Below, piece after piece: positions 36,501 through 47,600 of a stretch of 64,000 nucleotides of DNA. Location: the NCBI GenBank assembly GCA_027382625.1, contig JAJKFJ010022430.1, forward strand, positions 17,102-81,101, written 5' to 3'. How positions within the stretch are numbered: position 1 is the first letter of the stretch; every line of letters begins with the position of its first letter. Under the pieces are notes generated by a model. The model saw nothing but the letters and a program-made list of their open reading frames with translations, had not been told where the DNA came from and searched no databases. This DNA comes from Tetmemena sp. SeJ-2015. Lineage: Eukaryota; Ciliophora; Spirotrichea; Sporadotrichida; Oxytrichidae. The position numbers were made by a program, and so were the translations under genes.

Positions 36501-38778
36501 GTCACTGTACTTCTTAACATCAGCAGGTGAAAGATCTTTAAGGGGCTGTTGCTTTTCAATATCCTCCATGATGATATTCAAGTTCACTTTGTCAAGCTTA
36601 GTCGAGTAGTAAGCGATGAATGTCTCTGCTTCTTGCTTAGAGATAGTGGGTGGGCCTGCTGCGGCTATTTCAGATGGCGAGTCTCTGAGCACCTCTGGTA
36701 TCTCTCTAGTCAACAGGTCAAGCATAGCTGCACTAGGCGCAAGTCTCTGCTCTCCCTCTTAGATTGTACCAGGCACTATCTCATGAATCTGTCTTGGTAT
36801 CTTAATCTTGAGGAACTCCATCATCAATTCATTTAGCCTGAATGATGATGCTCGTATTTCTAAATTCAAGGATGCGCTTTCTCTCTTAGTCTTGCTTGGG
36901 ATCCTTAGCCATAATGAGGCTGCTATCATCCAGTACCCCTCCTCCCAGATTACCTGCACCGTCAGCTCTTTGCCTTCCATACTCTTGAAGCTTGCTCTCA
37001 AAGTTAGAGATAAGAACTTAGTCTGGGTGCATGGGATCCTCCAATCTCTGGACTAGATCTGCGAGTTGATCTTCATTGAGTGGACTCTTTACTCTTGCAC
37101 TTCGACCAAGCTCCAACACTTGCATCCTTGTATCACAAAGTTATAATGCTATTAAGAGAAGAGTTAATTGCGTAGTAAAATGTAATAAGGTGGGAGGATC
37201 CAAAGGGAACTCCTATCTCTGTGAGCATTTGGGAAAGCATGATGTTGTACTGAGAGAGATGAGCCTGAATTTGAGTCAGATAAATGAAAGCCATTTCATT
37301 AATAATAGGATGAATTCTTATTATAAGAAAGTCCATATTTAATTATCTAGACTTAAGTTTATCTAACTTGCTCCATAGTGAGATTGCTTGGGTTTCCAAT
37401 TCCTTGGAAATTTCTTTGTCCTCCTGCCATATCGTTGGCCCTGCTACCTGAGCCTTGTGGCCCAGAGGGCTCTGGGATGATATTTCTGAGTCCCTACACG
37501 AACTGCACCTTATTGAACATAGTTCATGTCATGAATGCACAGATAGCCAAACATGGCCTCTACGTCTTGTCTGTCGAAGCTTGCATTCATCATCTGTGCT
37601 CCATACTAACCGCCACCACTGCTGTTGATGCGAGCCTTCTGCACGATAGATTGAAAGTCCTCAATTGCCATGCTCACCTTGCTGTATAGTGAACTCTCGA
37701 AGACTGACTTATAGGAGCTGAGCCTGTCTGAGTCGAGTATAGCGCGAGCAATTTGCTCCAAGCGACTGAGAGGAATGCGTGAGTTCTGCAGCTTGTCCGC
37801 ATAGATAGTCTTGTCTCGCATTATTCGGTAGCTGATGTTCCTGTTGAACTTACAACAATAGAAACTGTAAGTCCCATATAATAAAGTGTGAGTTATATTC
37901 TCAAGCTCTTGCACGAATTAATCTAGCTGGACCGTTCCAGGCACGATGTGGCTCTATAGATTCCTCACGATGATGAAAGATTAGAGCTTAAATTGAAAGT
38001 CATGTTAAGTGTAGATGATGTTTTCATCTCCTGGCTGGAGGACTGGGAAGATGATGAGGAACTCCCAAGGCTCGATAACTCTGCCTTTATAGCAGTCGAA
38101 GGGGAAGAAGAACTGCTCTATGCTGCGGCTGTTGCTCTGACTGATGTAAGCTGACATCTTATCCATGATTTCGTTGAATACCCTCGCGTCCATTTGATTG
38201 GTAAATTAAGATACTAAACTGTTCATTCTTTATTGGATCCGCCCATCCTATTATCAAAGGGCTGGTTGTTGAAGCCTTGGTTCATGCCTGAGCCGACTCT
38301 TCCCAACTCATTCTAGTAGCCAAACTGGTTTGCTGGCTAGCCGTACGGATCTCTATTATTTCCATAGTTGTTCTGTGCACCACCCATCGGGCCTTAGTTT
38401 GAGCTGCCCCAATTATTTGAGCCTCCAAATTGGTTTTGGTTATAGCTCCTTAGTGTTGTTGAAGTTGTTATTCGCTCCATAATTGGGGCTCTGATTATAA
38501 AGATCCCTGCCTTGAGCTTGAAGTCCTCCCATATTGGAGTTGTTCAGAAAATTATCGTCTATCCTGGGCTGTCTGCCGATCGTGGAGGTGGGTGGCTAAA
38601 GTCTTCCGTTATCAAACTGGTTATATAAGTTGCCGCCACCACCCTGCGGCCCCATGTTATTTCCCTAGTAGCCACCGAAGTTATTCTACTGCTGTTGCTG
38701 GTTGAAGTAGTTGTTCTGGTTAGCATTGTTGTTGTTGTTGCTGTAGTTTCCGTAGTTGTTGTTATTGTTGTTGTACAT
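27599..38778 (-). CDS. giant EF-hand-repeat protein with N/Q/G-rich N-terminus
   Basis: The largest gene here, ATG 38776-38778 and TGA 27599-27601, about 3,000+ codons with short introns. N-terminus (38230-38778): Asn/Gln/Gly/Tyr-rich, low complexity, encoded partly by AAC repeats. A single-base break near 38225 links it to the ordered part. The body is a long series of EF-hand-like helical units. Canonical or near-canonical loops include DSDEDDGYLDKNEL (about 36370-36405), DKNKNQLVERSEF (about 29890-29932), DMNKDGVLSVNEI (about 29785), DRDNSKGIDRQEF (about 29490), DADHSNYLSKAEL (about 29365) and DVDANQNLDIDEF (about 29260). The final about 1.4 kb encodes a possible C2-like beta domain (RDVHLLFELVYHTL, TCAWGSIPIAQLD) and a helical tail. 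Tandem-EF-hand proteins such as EFCAB6 are axonemal; a ciliary or cortical calcium role is inferred. Several exons show single-base frame breaks. Confidence 0.6.
38690..38775. repeat. AAC/GTT trinucleotide-rich tract (poly-Asn coding)
   Basis: An imperfect GTT-repeat tract on the plus strand encodes Asn runs broken by Tyr and Gly at the N-terminus of the EF-hand giant on the minus strand. Confidence 0.7.
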
Positions 38779-38980
38779 TCTAAAATTGAATAAGCTTGAG
38801 TGTTTGTACGACGACGATCTCTTTATTGCTTCAAGAATTCAAAATCAATTATTATTAATAGTTTAAATTCAAATCAACATCATCATCTCCATTTTAATTT
38901 ATTCTTGAAGAAACAAAAGAGTGACTAGAACATATTATGAGAAGATAAATAAGCAGATCATAAGCACTATAACTGGATGG

Positions 38981-41900
38981 TCACTGGAGAAGCTTTCTGA
39001 GCACGTAGGGGAGGATACCACCGTTCTTGTAGTAGGTGATCTCGGGCTGAGTGTCCAGTCTGAGGGTCGCAGTGAAGGTGATTCCGCTGCTGGTGCTCAC
39101 TTCAACTTGCTGGCCTACCTCGATGTGGTCCTAGTCAACGTGGAGGGTGATCTGCTCAGTGCCCTTGAGTCCAAGCTTGTCGGCGTTCTGGCCGGCGTGG
39201 AACTGCAGAGGCAAGATACCCATACCGATGAGGTTGCTTCTGTGGATGCGCTCGAAGCTCTCAGCAATAACAGCCTTCACTCCTTGGAGGTAGGGTCCCT
39301 TGGCAGCCCAATCTCTGGAGGAACCTGAACCATACTCTTGTCCAGCAAGGATGACGAGTTGGTGACCCTCAGCCTGATACTTGGCACTGGCGTCGAAGAT
39401 TTCCATAACCTCACCTGTTGGGACGTGAACGGTCTTTGGGCCTGGCTTGTCGACGAGCTTGTTGACGAGTCTGACGTTGGCGAAGGTGCCTCTGGCCATG
39501 ATCTCATCGTTTCCTCTTCTGGCTCCATAGGAGTTGAAGTCAGCAGCCTCGACTCCCTTGCTGATCAAGTGCTTAGCAGCAGGTGAAGTCTTTGAGATGT
39601 TTCCAGCAGGTGAGATGTGATCAGTGGTGATTGAGTCTCCGAAGTTAGCGAGCACAAAGGCGTCCTTGATGGACTCTCTGGCCTTGACTTCTCTCTCCAT
39701 GCCCTTGAAGAAGGGAGGGTCGTGGATGTAGGTGGACTTCTCGTCCCACTGGTAGAGCTTGCCCTGAGGAGCAACGAGGTTGTTCCATCTGTCAGTGCCG
39801 CCGCTGATCTTGTTGTAGATCTCGTTGAACATCTCTGGCTTGATCACGCTCTGGGTGACTTGCTGAACTTCATCACGTCTGGGCCAGATGTCTCTGAGGA
39901 AGACTGGGGCGCCGTTAGTGTCAGTGCCGAGGGGCTCAGTCTCGAAGTCGATGTTGACGGTGCCAGCAAGGGCGTAGGCAACAACGAGAGGAGGACTGGC
40001 GAGGTAGTTAGCTCTGGTGAGGGGATGGACTCTGCCTTCGAAGTTTCTGTTTCCTGAGAGGACACTTGCGACTACGAGGTCCTTGGAGGTGATGGCTTGA
40101 CTGACTGAGGCATGGACATCTCCACTGTTTCCGATGCAGGTCATGCAACCATAACCGGAGAGGGTGAAGCCGAGCTTGTCGAGGTAAGGGGTGACGCCAG
40201 CGAGCTCGAAGTACTTGGTGACGACTCCTGATCCTGGGGAAAAAAGTCTTTTGGGGGTTTCACAAATTTTTCCATCACATTTTTATAATATTTAGATTAA
40301 AAAATAAAAGAATCTTTTAAAAAATTTAAAAATTTTATTGGGGTTCTTGGGAATAAAAACTAATAAAAATAAAATTTTTAAATTATTTAAATCTTGGGAT
40401 TTTGCAAGAGGTGATGGCAGCAATAACAACTGAACCATGGTTGAGTTGATATTCAGTGCCATCATAGGTGAAGGGTGAGGTGGCAGCTCTCTCTTCCTCA
40501 GCAATCTTGTATCCCTTGAAGCCGACTGGAGCAGCGATGCAGCTTTTAAACAATATATCACTTTCATTATCAGCTGTTGAAGTCGTTCTTCATGTTGGCG
40601 AGCTCAACTCTGTCGTGGGGTCTCTTGGGACCAGCAAGAGATGGCTTGACGGTAGAGAGGTCTAGCTCCATCAAAGCTCCAGAGTAGTTGGGGTCTGGTT
40701 GAGAGCCGTCATAAACTCTGAACAGTCCCTGGTTCTTAAGGTATGCCTCAATGAAAGCATTTCTCTTATATCTCTCATTATATAGTTTAAAACTTTTACT
40801 TTGAAGCAATTCTGTCAGCGTCTCTGCCAGTCTGCTTGAGGTAACCGATGGTCTGCTCGTCAATGGGGAAGTAGCCCATGGTGGCACCATACTCTGGGGA
40901 CATATTGGCGATGGTGGCTCTGTCTGCGAGGGTGAGGCTCTGGCAACCAGGTCCGAAGAACTCAACGAACTGGCCGACCACTCCTCTCTTTCTCAGCATC
41001 TAGGTAATGGTAAGTACAACATCGGTGGCAGTAGTCTCAACTGGCACTGAACCAGTTAATTTGAATCCAACGACCTTGGGTAACACCATGGAAATATTCC
41101 AAGACTAAATACCTTCACTTACTCTTTAACATTGGATATATTTGAGAATAGTTTGGCCAAGCATGACTGCCTCAGCTTCGATACCTCCAACTCCCCAGCC
41201 GACAACTCCGAGTCCGTTGATCATGGTGGTGTGAGAATCAGTACCCACAACAGAGTCGGGATAGAGAACTCCATCCTCGCTCTTGAAGACAACTCTTGCC
41301 AAGTACTCGAGGTTGACTTGATGGACGATACCTGAGCCTGGTGGCACGATGAGGAAGTTGCTGAAGGCACTCTGGCCCCACTTCAGGAAGGAAAAGCGTT
41401 CCTGGTTTCTCTGGAATTCGAGCTCCTCGTTTCTCTCTCTTGCATCGGCTGTGCCTGCAACATCGACTTGCACGGAGTGGTCGATGACTAAGTCAACAGG
41501 GCAGAGGGGGTTGATCTTCTCTGGGTCTCCTCCGAGTCTAGTCATGGCGTCTCTCATGGCTGCCAAGTCAACGACTGCTGGTACTCCACTAAAGACAAAA
41601 GCTTGGTCAAATGTTCGTTAAAACTTGGAAAAGTGCATTTGCAGATAAGATTATGACCAAACAGCGAGCTGCACACTTACGTGAAGTCTTGAAGAATGAC
41701 TCTTGCGGGTTTGAAGGGGATCTCAAGATCCTTCTCTGAGCTTTCAACCCAGTTGAGGATGGTTTCAATGTCGGATGCTAATAAAGAAAGTCAGGATACA
41801 GGTGTTAATGGGCTTGGAATTGGAATTCTTCTGATCTCATTATAACCAGCTGCTGCGGGGGTACTTACACTTAACATTGAACTCATCGCAGTTTCTGATG

Positions 41901-42043
41901 GCGCTCTCGAGGAGAACTCTGATTGAAAAGGGCAGCTTGGCCACTCTTTCGTCGTTAAGAGCGGGGAGTGAGTAATACTTAAGGGTCTGGCCCTCAACTT
42001 GAAGCTCCTGGAGCACGTTTTGGAAGGGATTAGCTTTTTCCAT
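38981..42043 (-). CDS. ACO1: aconitate hydratase, cytosolic/IRP1 type
   Basis: Aconitase interconverts citrate and isocitrate through a [4Fe-4S] cluster (TCA/glyoxylate-type metabolism). ATG 42041-42043, TGA 38981-38983. Family blocks in order: [44 protein letters not shown] equivalents, [30 protein letters not shown] (two cluster cysteines), [37 protein letters not shown] and [15 protein letters not shown]. No mitochondrial presequence is evident (it starts [14 protein letters not shown]), so cytosolic. TAG encodes Gln at ITQML and VDQDH. Clear introns: about 41781-41873 and 41594-41684 (GTAAGT...TTAG), with others near 41100, 40770 and 40555. Defect: right after the third cluster cysteine (ITSC), 40240-40413 is a low-complexity patch in place of the TNTSNP... 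block up to PGSGVVT. This is probably corrupted sequence. Confidence 0.93.
40240..40413. other. low-complexity patch replacing conserved aconitase sequence
   Basis: About 174 bp of A/T homopolymers with GGGG/CCCC islands lie between the codons for ITSC and PGSGVVT. The family has about 35 highly conserved residues there. No GT donor is present at the upstream edge, no inverted repeat and no target duplication, so neither a normal intron nor a transposon fits. Sequence corruption, perhaps over an intron, is the simplest reading. Confidence 0.6.
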
Positions 42044-42326
42044 TTCTCTGAGTAGACTAGTGATGCAAATTTATTAAACCAATTGAAATGAGGAACTCCT
42101 CTTTAATATTGGAATGGTTTAAATAAAGATATACTTTTAGCCAAGAGAATCTCTCTAAATAGATATCTCGCAATAATCAAAGAAATACACATCACAGCAC
42201 TCATACAATCTTACTGACATGGATTTATTCCCAATACGTCTACAGCAACCCAAGCTATAAGTCAAATTAGAGAGGAATCAATAGTGATATACTTGATTTA
42301 CTGATATTAAAGTAAGTAAGTTTCTT

Positions 42327-44520
42327 TCATAAATTATAGACGTATTCTATGTAACCAGGCACAGCTATTGCCAGTAGTTTCTCCCTATCTGAGTTCTTCT
42401 TCTCCCTTCTGCTCTTTCTCAAAAGCCCCTAGCTCTACCTCATTTCACTTTAGCCCTTGACAAATCTCTAAAACGGGCTTTGAATCGCCTCAGTTTCTTC
42501 ATTAGTTTATACCTGAGGGCTCTTTAACAACTTGGGTGAAGTTCTTTAATCTGACTTAACGAAGTTAAGTTGTCTTTGCACTTTCTTAGTGCTGCTGCTG
42601 CCTCCAGTTATCAACTGCTTGCCTCCTTCTATCTGTACTGGCTAGAGCAAGTTCATCAACACACTTTTCTGGATTCTCTACTCAGCTTGCTTATTCATGC
42701 ATATAGATTATTAAGGTAGTTTAATTCTAAGAAGACTGATAGGCAAGCTTGCTTCCTTGTCTAAAAGGCTGTGCATCACTGGAAGTTTATTTAAATAGAT
42801 GAGGCTATGAAAGGAGAGGAGTGAAGAACTATTCTGACTACTGGTTTGCATTTGAACTCAACTAAGTTTAATACTCAGTTTAAAGTTCTCCCTTGTTCTA
42901 TTGAAACCTTTAGAATCTGGATTACTCTCCCCTCGTTTCTGATTAACCAACTTTGAAATCCTGCTGAGACATGTTTAGCTTATAGCCAAACGGCTGGTGT
43001 TTAAGATTCTTAAAGTCGATTATATGATGAGTCTTGCCCATCTACCTTTCTTGCTCCCTTTTCTAATCTTAGAATTTGCTTTCATAATGTTCTTGAATCA
43101 GGAGTTAATTGAGTAGAATCTTCTTGGCCAAGTCTTAGCTCTTCTCAAGGCCGCTCTGTGAGCTAGTTCTCAAGTTCATGTGAGAGGCAACATTTCTCTG
43201 CTTGAACTTTTATCTACCCAGGCCTGATCCGGAGTTCTACTTGGCTTGCTAAGTCACTTGAGTAATAACCTTCTGCTTCTTTGACTTTGGCGAGGAAAGT
43301 AAGTTCCCCACACCTATTTCCAAGCCTACCTTGCCTTCAGACTCTCTGCTCTCGCTCTCAGCATATAATATACCTAAAGAAAAGTACTCTCTAATGAAGA
43401 CTCTGATTGAATCCGAGTGATCTCCGTATTCTTCATTGGGCTTGGCTTCGATTGCAGTTGAGTGCTTTCATTAGCCACTCTACTCAGGTTATCATTCAAG
43501 GCTTTAGCAACACCTCTAAATTTAAGAGGCGAGTAATCTCCTCTCTGGATATTTGGATCGAAGTTCATTGGGGCGGATATTCTCTAACCCTTGTTGATTA
43601 GTAGCTGCTCCTAAACTGGTCTTTAAAATGGAAAAATTTAATTTTTTTTAAGGCTAACCCAAGTTGGAATGAAAATCGCACTAAATGCCCTTTAATTTTA
43701 ACCAATCTTTTTTAAATTTTTCTTAATTTCTTTCTTTTCTTTTTCCTCTTCTTCATTTTTTTTAAAATTTTTTGGAGTAATTTTGACCGAGAATAACCCC
43801 AGTATTAAAATCACAAGTATAAAATTGGATTATTCCTGAGGGAGATCCTCTTTGGGAGTTGATGGTTGTGATTTCTAAAGAGCTCATCGATGTCACTCGC
43901 CTGTATTTGCTAGAGCTGCTGTGCAAAGATCTGCTATCTTTTATCCTTGTGGCCCCTCAGCATGAACTAAAAGAGGGATGCGTTCTTCACTCTATTCATA
44001 CCCTCTCTACTCTTGCTGTTCACGTTTTCATTGTGAAAACAATGAGGAAATAAAACTTATAAAGCTTTTTTCATCAAAGTCAAGAATGAGCTCTGTCTTG
44101 TTGAGTTTGTCATCCTAGATTCTAATCCTTCTCTATCTCTGCTGAGAGGCATGCTAATTTACTACTCTCTATCCGAAGGGAGAGACCTGCCAAGATTGTC
44201 CTGGTGTCTATGTCTAATTTAGAACTTACTACGACTGCAACTGCTGCTTCTTTGTTGATTCTTGCTTATCTAGCTATGGGCTGTTTTTAGTTGAAGCCAA
44301 AATTAAACCTTACTTCTCATCTAATTAAAAAACATAATATAAAACTTTTTTGGGAAAAATTTATTTTGTTTTTAAAGGCTTTTTATCTTTTTTAGTGGCA
44401 GGGATTTTTAACTACTCTGGTAGTTTCAATCTAAAACTTCTAGAGGATGCTCCATTGGCTTTCTCTTCGTTGTCCTCTATCGTCGTCTTTTCAAGCTACT
44501 TTTAAAAACAAGATGTACAC
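42327..44520 (-). CDS. basic Q/S-rich hypothetical protein with damaged segments
   Basis: Minus-strand gene ending at TGA 42327-42329. The region 42330-43568 is open apart from frame changes near 43375 and 42705, and is rich in Lys, Ser and Gln with many TAA/TAG=Gln codons (MNFDPNIQRGDYSPLKFRG). Upstream coding continues at 43810-44090 (REGMNRVKNASLFQFMLRG, QASDIDELFRNHNHQLPKR) and about 44090-44240 and 44400-44520. Two low-complexity patches (43620-43805 and 44290-44400) separate these pieces, so I treat them as one gene, but two genes are possible. The start is not fixed. No domain recognised. Confidence 0.4.
43620..43805. other. low-complexity homopolymer patch
   Basis: A T/A-homopolymer stretch with short C/G islands, between two coding pieces of the same strand. 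It resembles the patch in the aconitase gene. A second one lies at about 44290-44400. They carry no ORF and no terminal repeats. Confidence 0.45.
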
Positions 44521-44651
44521 TTCATTCATACATTTGAATCTGAATTCCATATCTTAATGAGAACTAATAGTTTCTTAGAATAATGATGATGACTATAGTT
44601 AGTGATGATATCCTTGGTTTATAAGTTAAATGTGCTTGAAAATAAGTGTGC

Positions 44652-47600
44652 TCACTTCTCTAGCTCTATGGACTTGTCGGTGTGGAGTGAGTCGTCCACT
44701 TGCTGAGCGATGACGTTGATCTTGCTGTTCCTGCGGGTGGTCATGGTGATGTTCTTGATGGTGTTGGTCTTGAACTCTTAAGAGTGCTCTGTGCCTGAGT
44801 CTATGTCGTCATCCACGGAGGAGTACTCATCGCCTGAGTCCTCCTCCCTCTTCATCCTCTCCTTCCTCTTTCTCCTGATCTGCTTCAAGATGTCGTCAGC
44901 AGTTGGCAGCACCAAGTTACTTATCTGAGGAAAAAGAAATGGGAACTTATGAAATGAGGAGCGGTGAGGGTGATTTGTGGCATATGGAGGAGATGAGTCT
45001 GTGACTGCTCTTCGATTCTTATAAGACTATAATCAATGATAGCATTCATGAGTTGATTCTCCTATTCTGCAAGAGACTCTTGTTCTTGTAGGAGAGCATG
45101 CGCTTGAGGTTCTTCCTCTGCTCCTCCATCAGGAAGTCAAAGCCCTCGCTCATCTCTCCACCGATGTAGTCTGGGATCTGCATCTGCCTCTACTAGTCCA
45201 GATTCAACTTAGACCTGCTCTGCTACCCGTCGAAGAAACTCCCATTAAACAATAATCTATTCTCATTCGGTTTGGGGCTGTTCAAAAATATAGTGCCTCT
45301 TTATTCAAGATTTATCATCTGATATTTGATTGCCTCCTACTGTAGTTCCTTGGTAGTTGGGTGTGAGGACATTGCCCTGGATGGGAGCTGGCATGAGGTT
45401 GCCTATCTTCTCGTTAGCAAACTGGTCAAGGCCGAAGCCATTCATACTAGATGCCATACTCATGCGCTGGGAGTGCTCCTTCCTGATCTTATTGACTGCC
45501 TCATCCCACTGGATGTAGTCGAGTGCGTACTTAGTCAAGTCCAGAATCTTGAGAATGAGGTGGGAGTTCTTGTTGCTGTTCCTCTTAAGGGAGTTGAGTC
45601 TGCGCTTCATTCTGTTATCGTAGTAGTTGAACATCTCGTCCTGGTCGTTGTTATCCCCAAATAAGACTTTGCTTAAAATGCATGAATAGGTGTGAAGTGA
45701 GTTATAAAGAAGGAGATGAGACACTTCTGGATTCTCTGGAAGTGAAGCATGTCCATCTTTTGAATGTGCTGGGGCGTGAAAGTGCTTGGAAAAGTCTTGA
45801 GCACTAACTGCAAATTGACTGTTGTCTCTTCCTGGTTCTTCTGAGCGATGGTGTACCTGTTCACGAAAAACATTTAAACTATAGTCGAAAGAGTTGAGCA
45901 TCTTAGCCTCGTCATCTGTGATGTTTAGGTAGTCGTTCTCTATCCTGTCTTTCTCGATGAAGTCAATCAGCTCTCTCAAATCGTCCTTATTGTTCGAGAT
46001 CATCATTCTATCAAAATAGCATTCATGAGCATTAAAAGATTCTTCCTACTAGCATCTTAAGTGGAGTTGAAATCTCTGGATTCTCTTTGAACTACTGTCG
46101 CAGCTCCTCGTTGTTAAGGTCAATTGAACTGTAGAGCATACCTGAAGTCTGTCTACGGGAGAAAGTCTGGTATTGTTGTCTATAGGTACGCAAGTAAGGA
46201 TTCTGATTGGAGATCTGCAGATAAGCTGCTACTACTATCTCCTTCCTAATGATATAGATGTCGTCAGCATTAAAAAAAAGCAGACTTACACATACATTCT
46301 TCTTTATATTCAGCCTTGATGTCATTCTCTGAGCGTTTGATTTTCTGCTTGATGGATTGGTTGTTCTCTGTTAAGTTGCGCTGCAGAGTCTGCCTCTGCT
46401 GGAAGAAGACAGTGGCATGCTCTGCGACTTGCATGAGTTGCTCAAAAGAGCGAATGATGTCTCTGTATATGTAGTACTTGTGCCTCTCCAGCTTGCTTTT
46501 GTCCTCATTGCCTTGATGGAACAAGTTGCTATTGCAAAATTAATACACGCGCATATAGTATACATTACTCTAATTATTGTCAAGACAGAGGATGTTAATG
46601 ATCATGCAGAGGTCAACTAGGATGAGGTAGATCATAAATATCCAGCTCAGGAAAGTCCAAGCAATGAATCGAGTACCCTTGAGTACATTGGAAGTGTTAA
46701 TTTTGATAATATTGAGATAGCCCTTAGCGATGACTAAGGGACCGAGTGCGAATCCAATGAACACACTTATTAGCAAGACTATGATGTTCTCAGTCCAGTA
46801 CCAGACCATCTAGAAATGCTTGGAGACTTTCTTCAATGTGGTTTTCCAAAGACTGAAAACCACCAGTGGTGCAGTGAAATAGTTGAGAGGAGGAGGGATG
46901 AGCACAAATATTTCATAGCCGTTGCGCTCCTCTATTGACTAGAGGTACTTAGTAATGAACTGGTACTGGTAGTCGATTGAGTAGAAGTCGCCGTTCCTGA
47001 TCATGATATCATAGACCGTGGTCAAGATAGCGACTAGGTAGTTGAGCAAGAAGATATTAGAGAAGGTGACGTGCACCATGTATAGGATGGAGTGGGAGGT
47101 GGTGTAGTTGCCCATTTCTCTGTAGGGGTAGTTTGCAAAGAAATAGTCTATCAGAGCTCTGAATGTGGTGCTCAGAGAGTGATACACTTCAGCATCGTCA
47201 GTTATAACTTTGGATAATTTTTTATCTGGCTTAAATTTCTGAAGAGAGTAGCGAATACAGTTGTCATCAGCAGCAAGTAGCACAACAAAATGATGATGCA
47301 TAGTATATCAGAAGTTCTAGGTTTCCAAGTTCTTCACCACCTTTTCGTATTTCTCCTCCTCAGTAGTATCAAATTAAGTGAATGCTCTGGTTAATTTCAG
47401 ACATCACTTGTTGAGCGACCTTTGTGAAACATTTTAAGCTAAGAGAGGGACCATTTTCTTTATTAAAGATAGAGCAAATTCCTTCCCGTCTATAATCATC
47501 TTTCAAATATCATTATACTATAGTAGTTTTCCATATACCTTGCAGCCACTCTTTCGTGGCCTATCTTTACAGAGGGAATATGTCTTTTCTTTCCTATCTA

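Noticed and set aside
38690..38775. CRISPR-like or satellite repeat array
   Set aside because: It is an in-frame Asn-codon tract of a protein gene, without spacers.
38921..40057. Long plus-strand ORFs opposite the aconitase gene (38921-39328, 39338-39586, 39722-40057)
   Set aside because: They are antisense shadows of well-conserved aconitase exons rich in G/C-ending codons, and match no family.
40240..40413. Aconitase patch as a third transposon-like element or a normal intron
   Set aside because: No inverted ends and no direct repeat. There is no GT donor at the upstream edge, and conserved residues are lost rather than interrupted.
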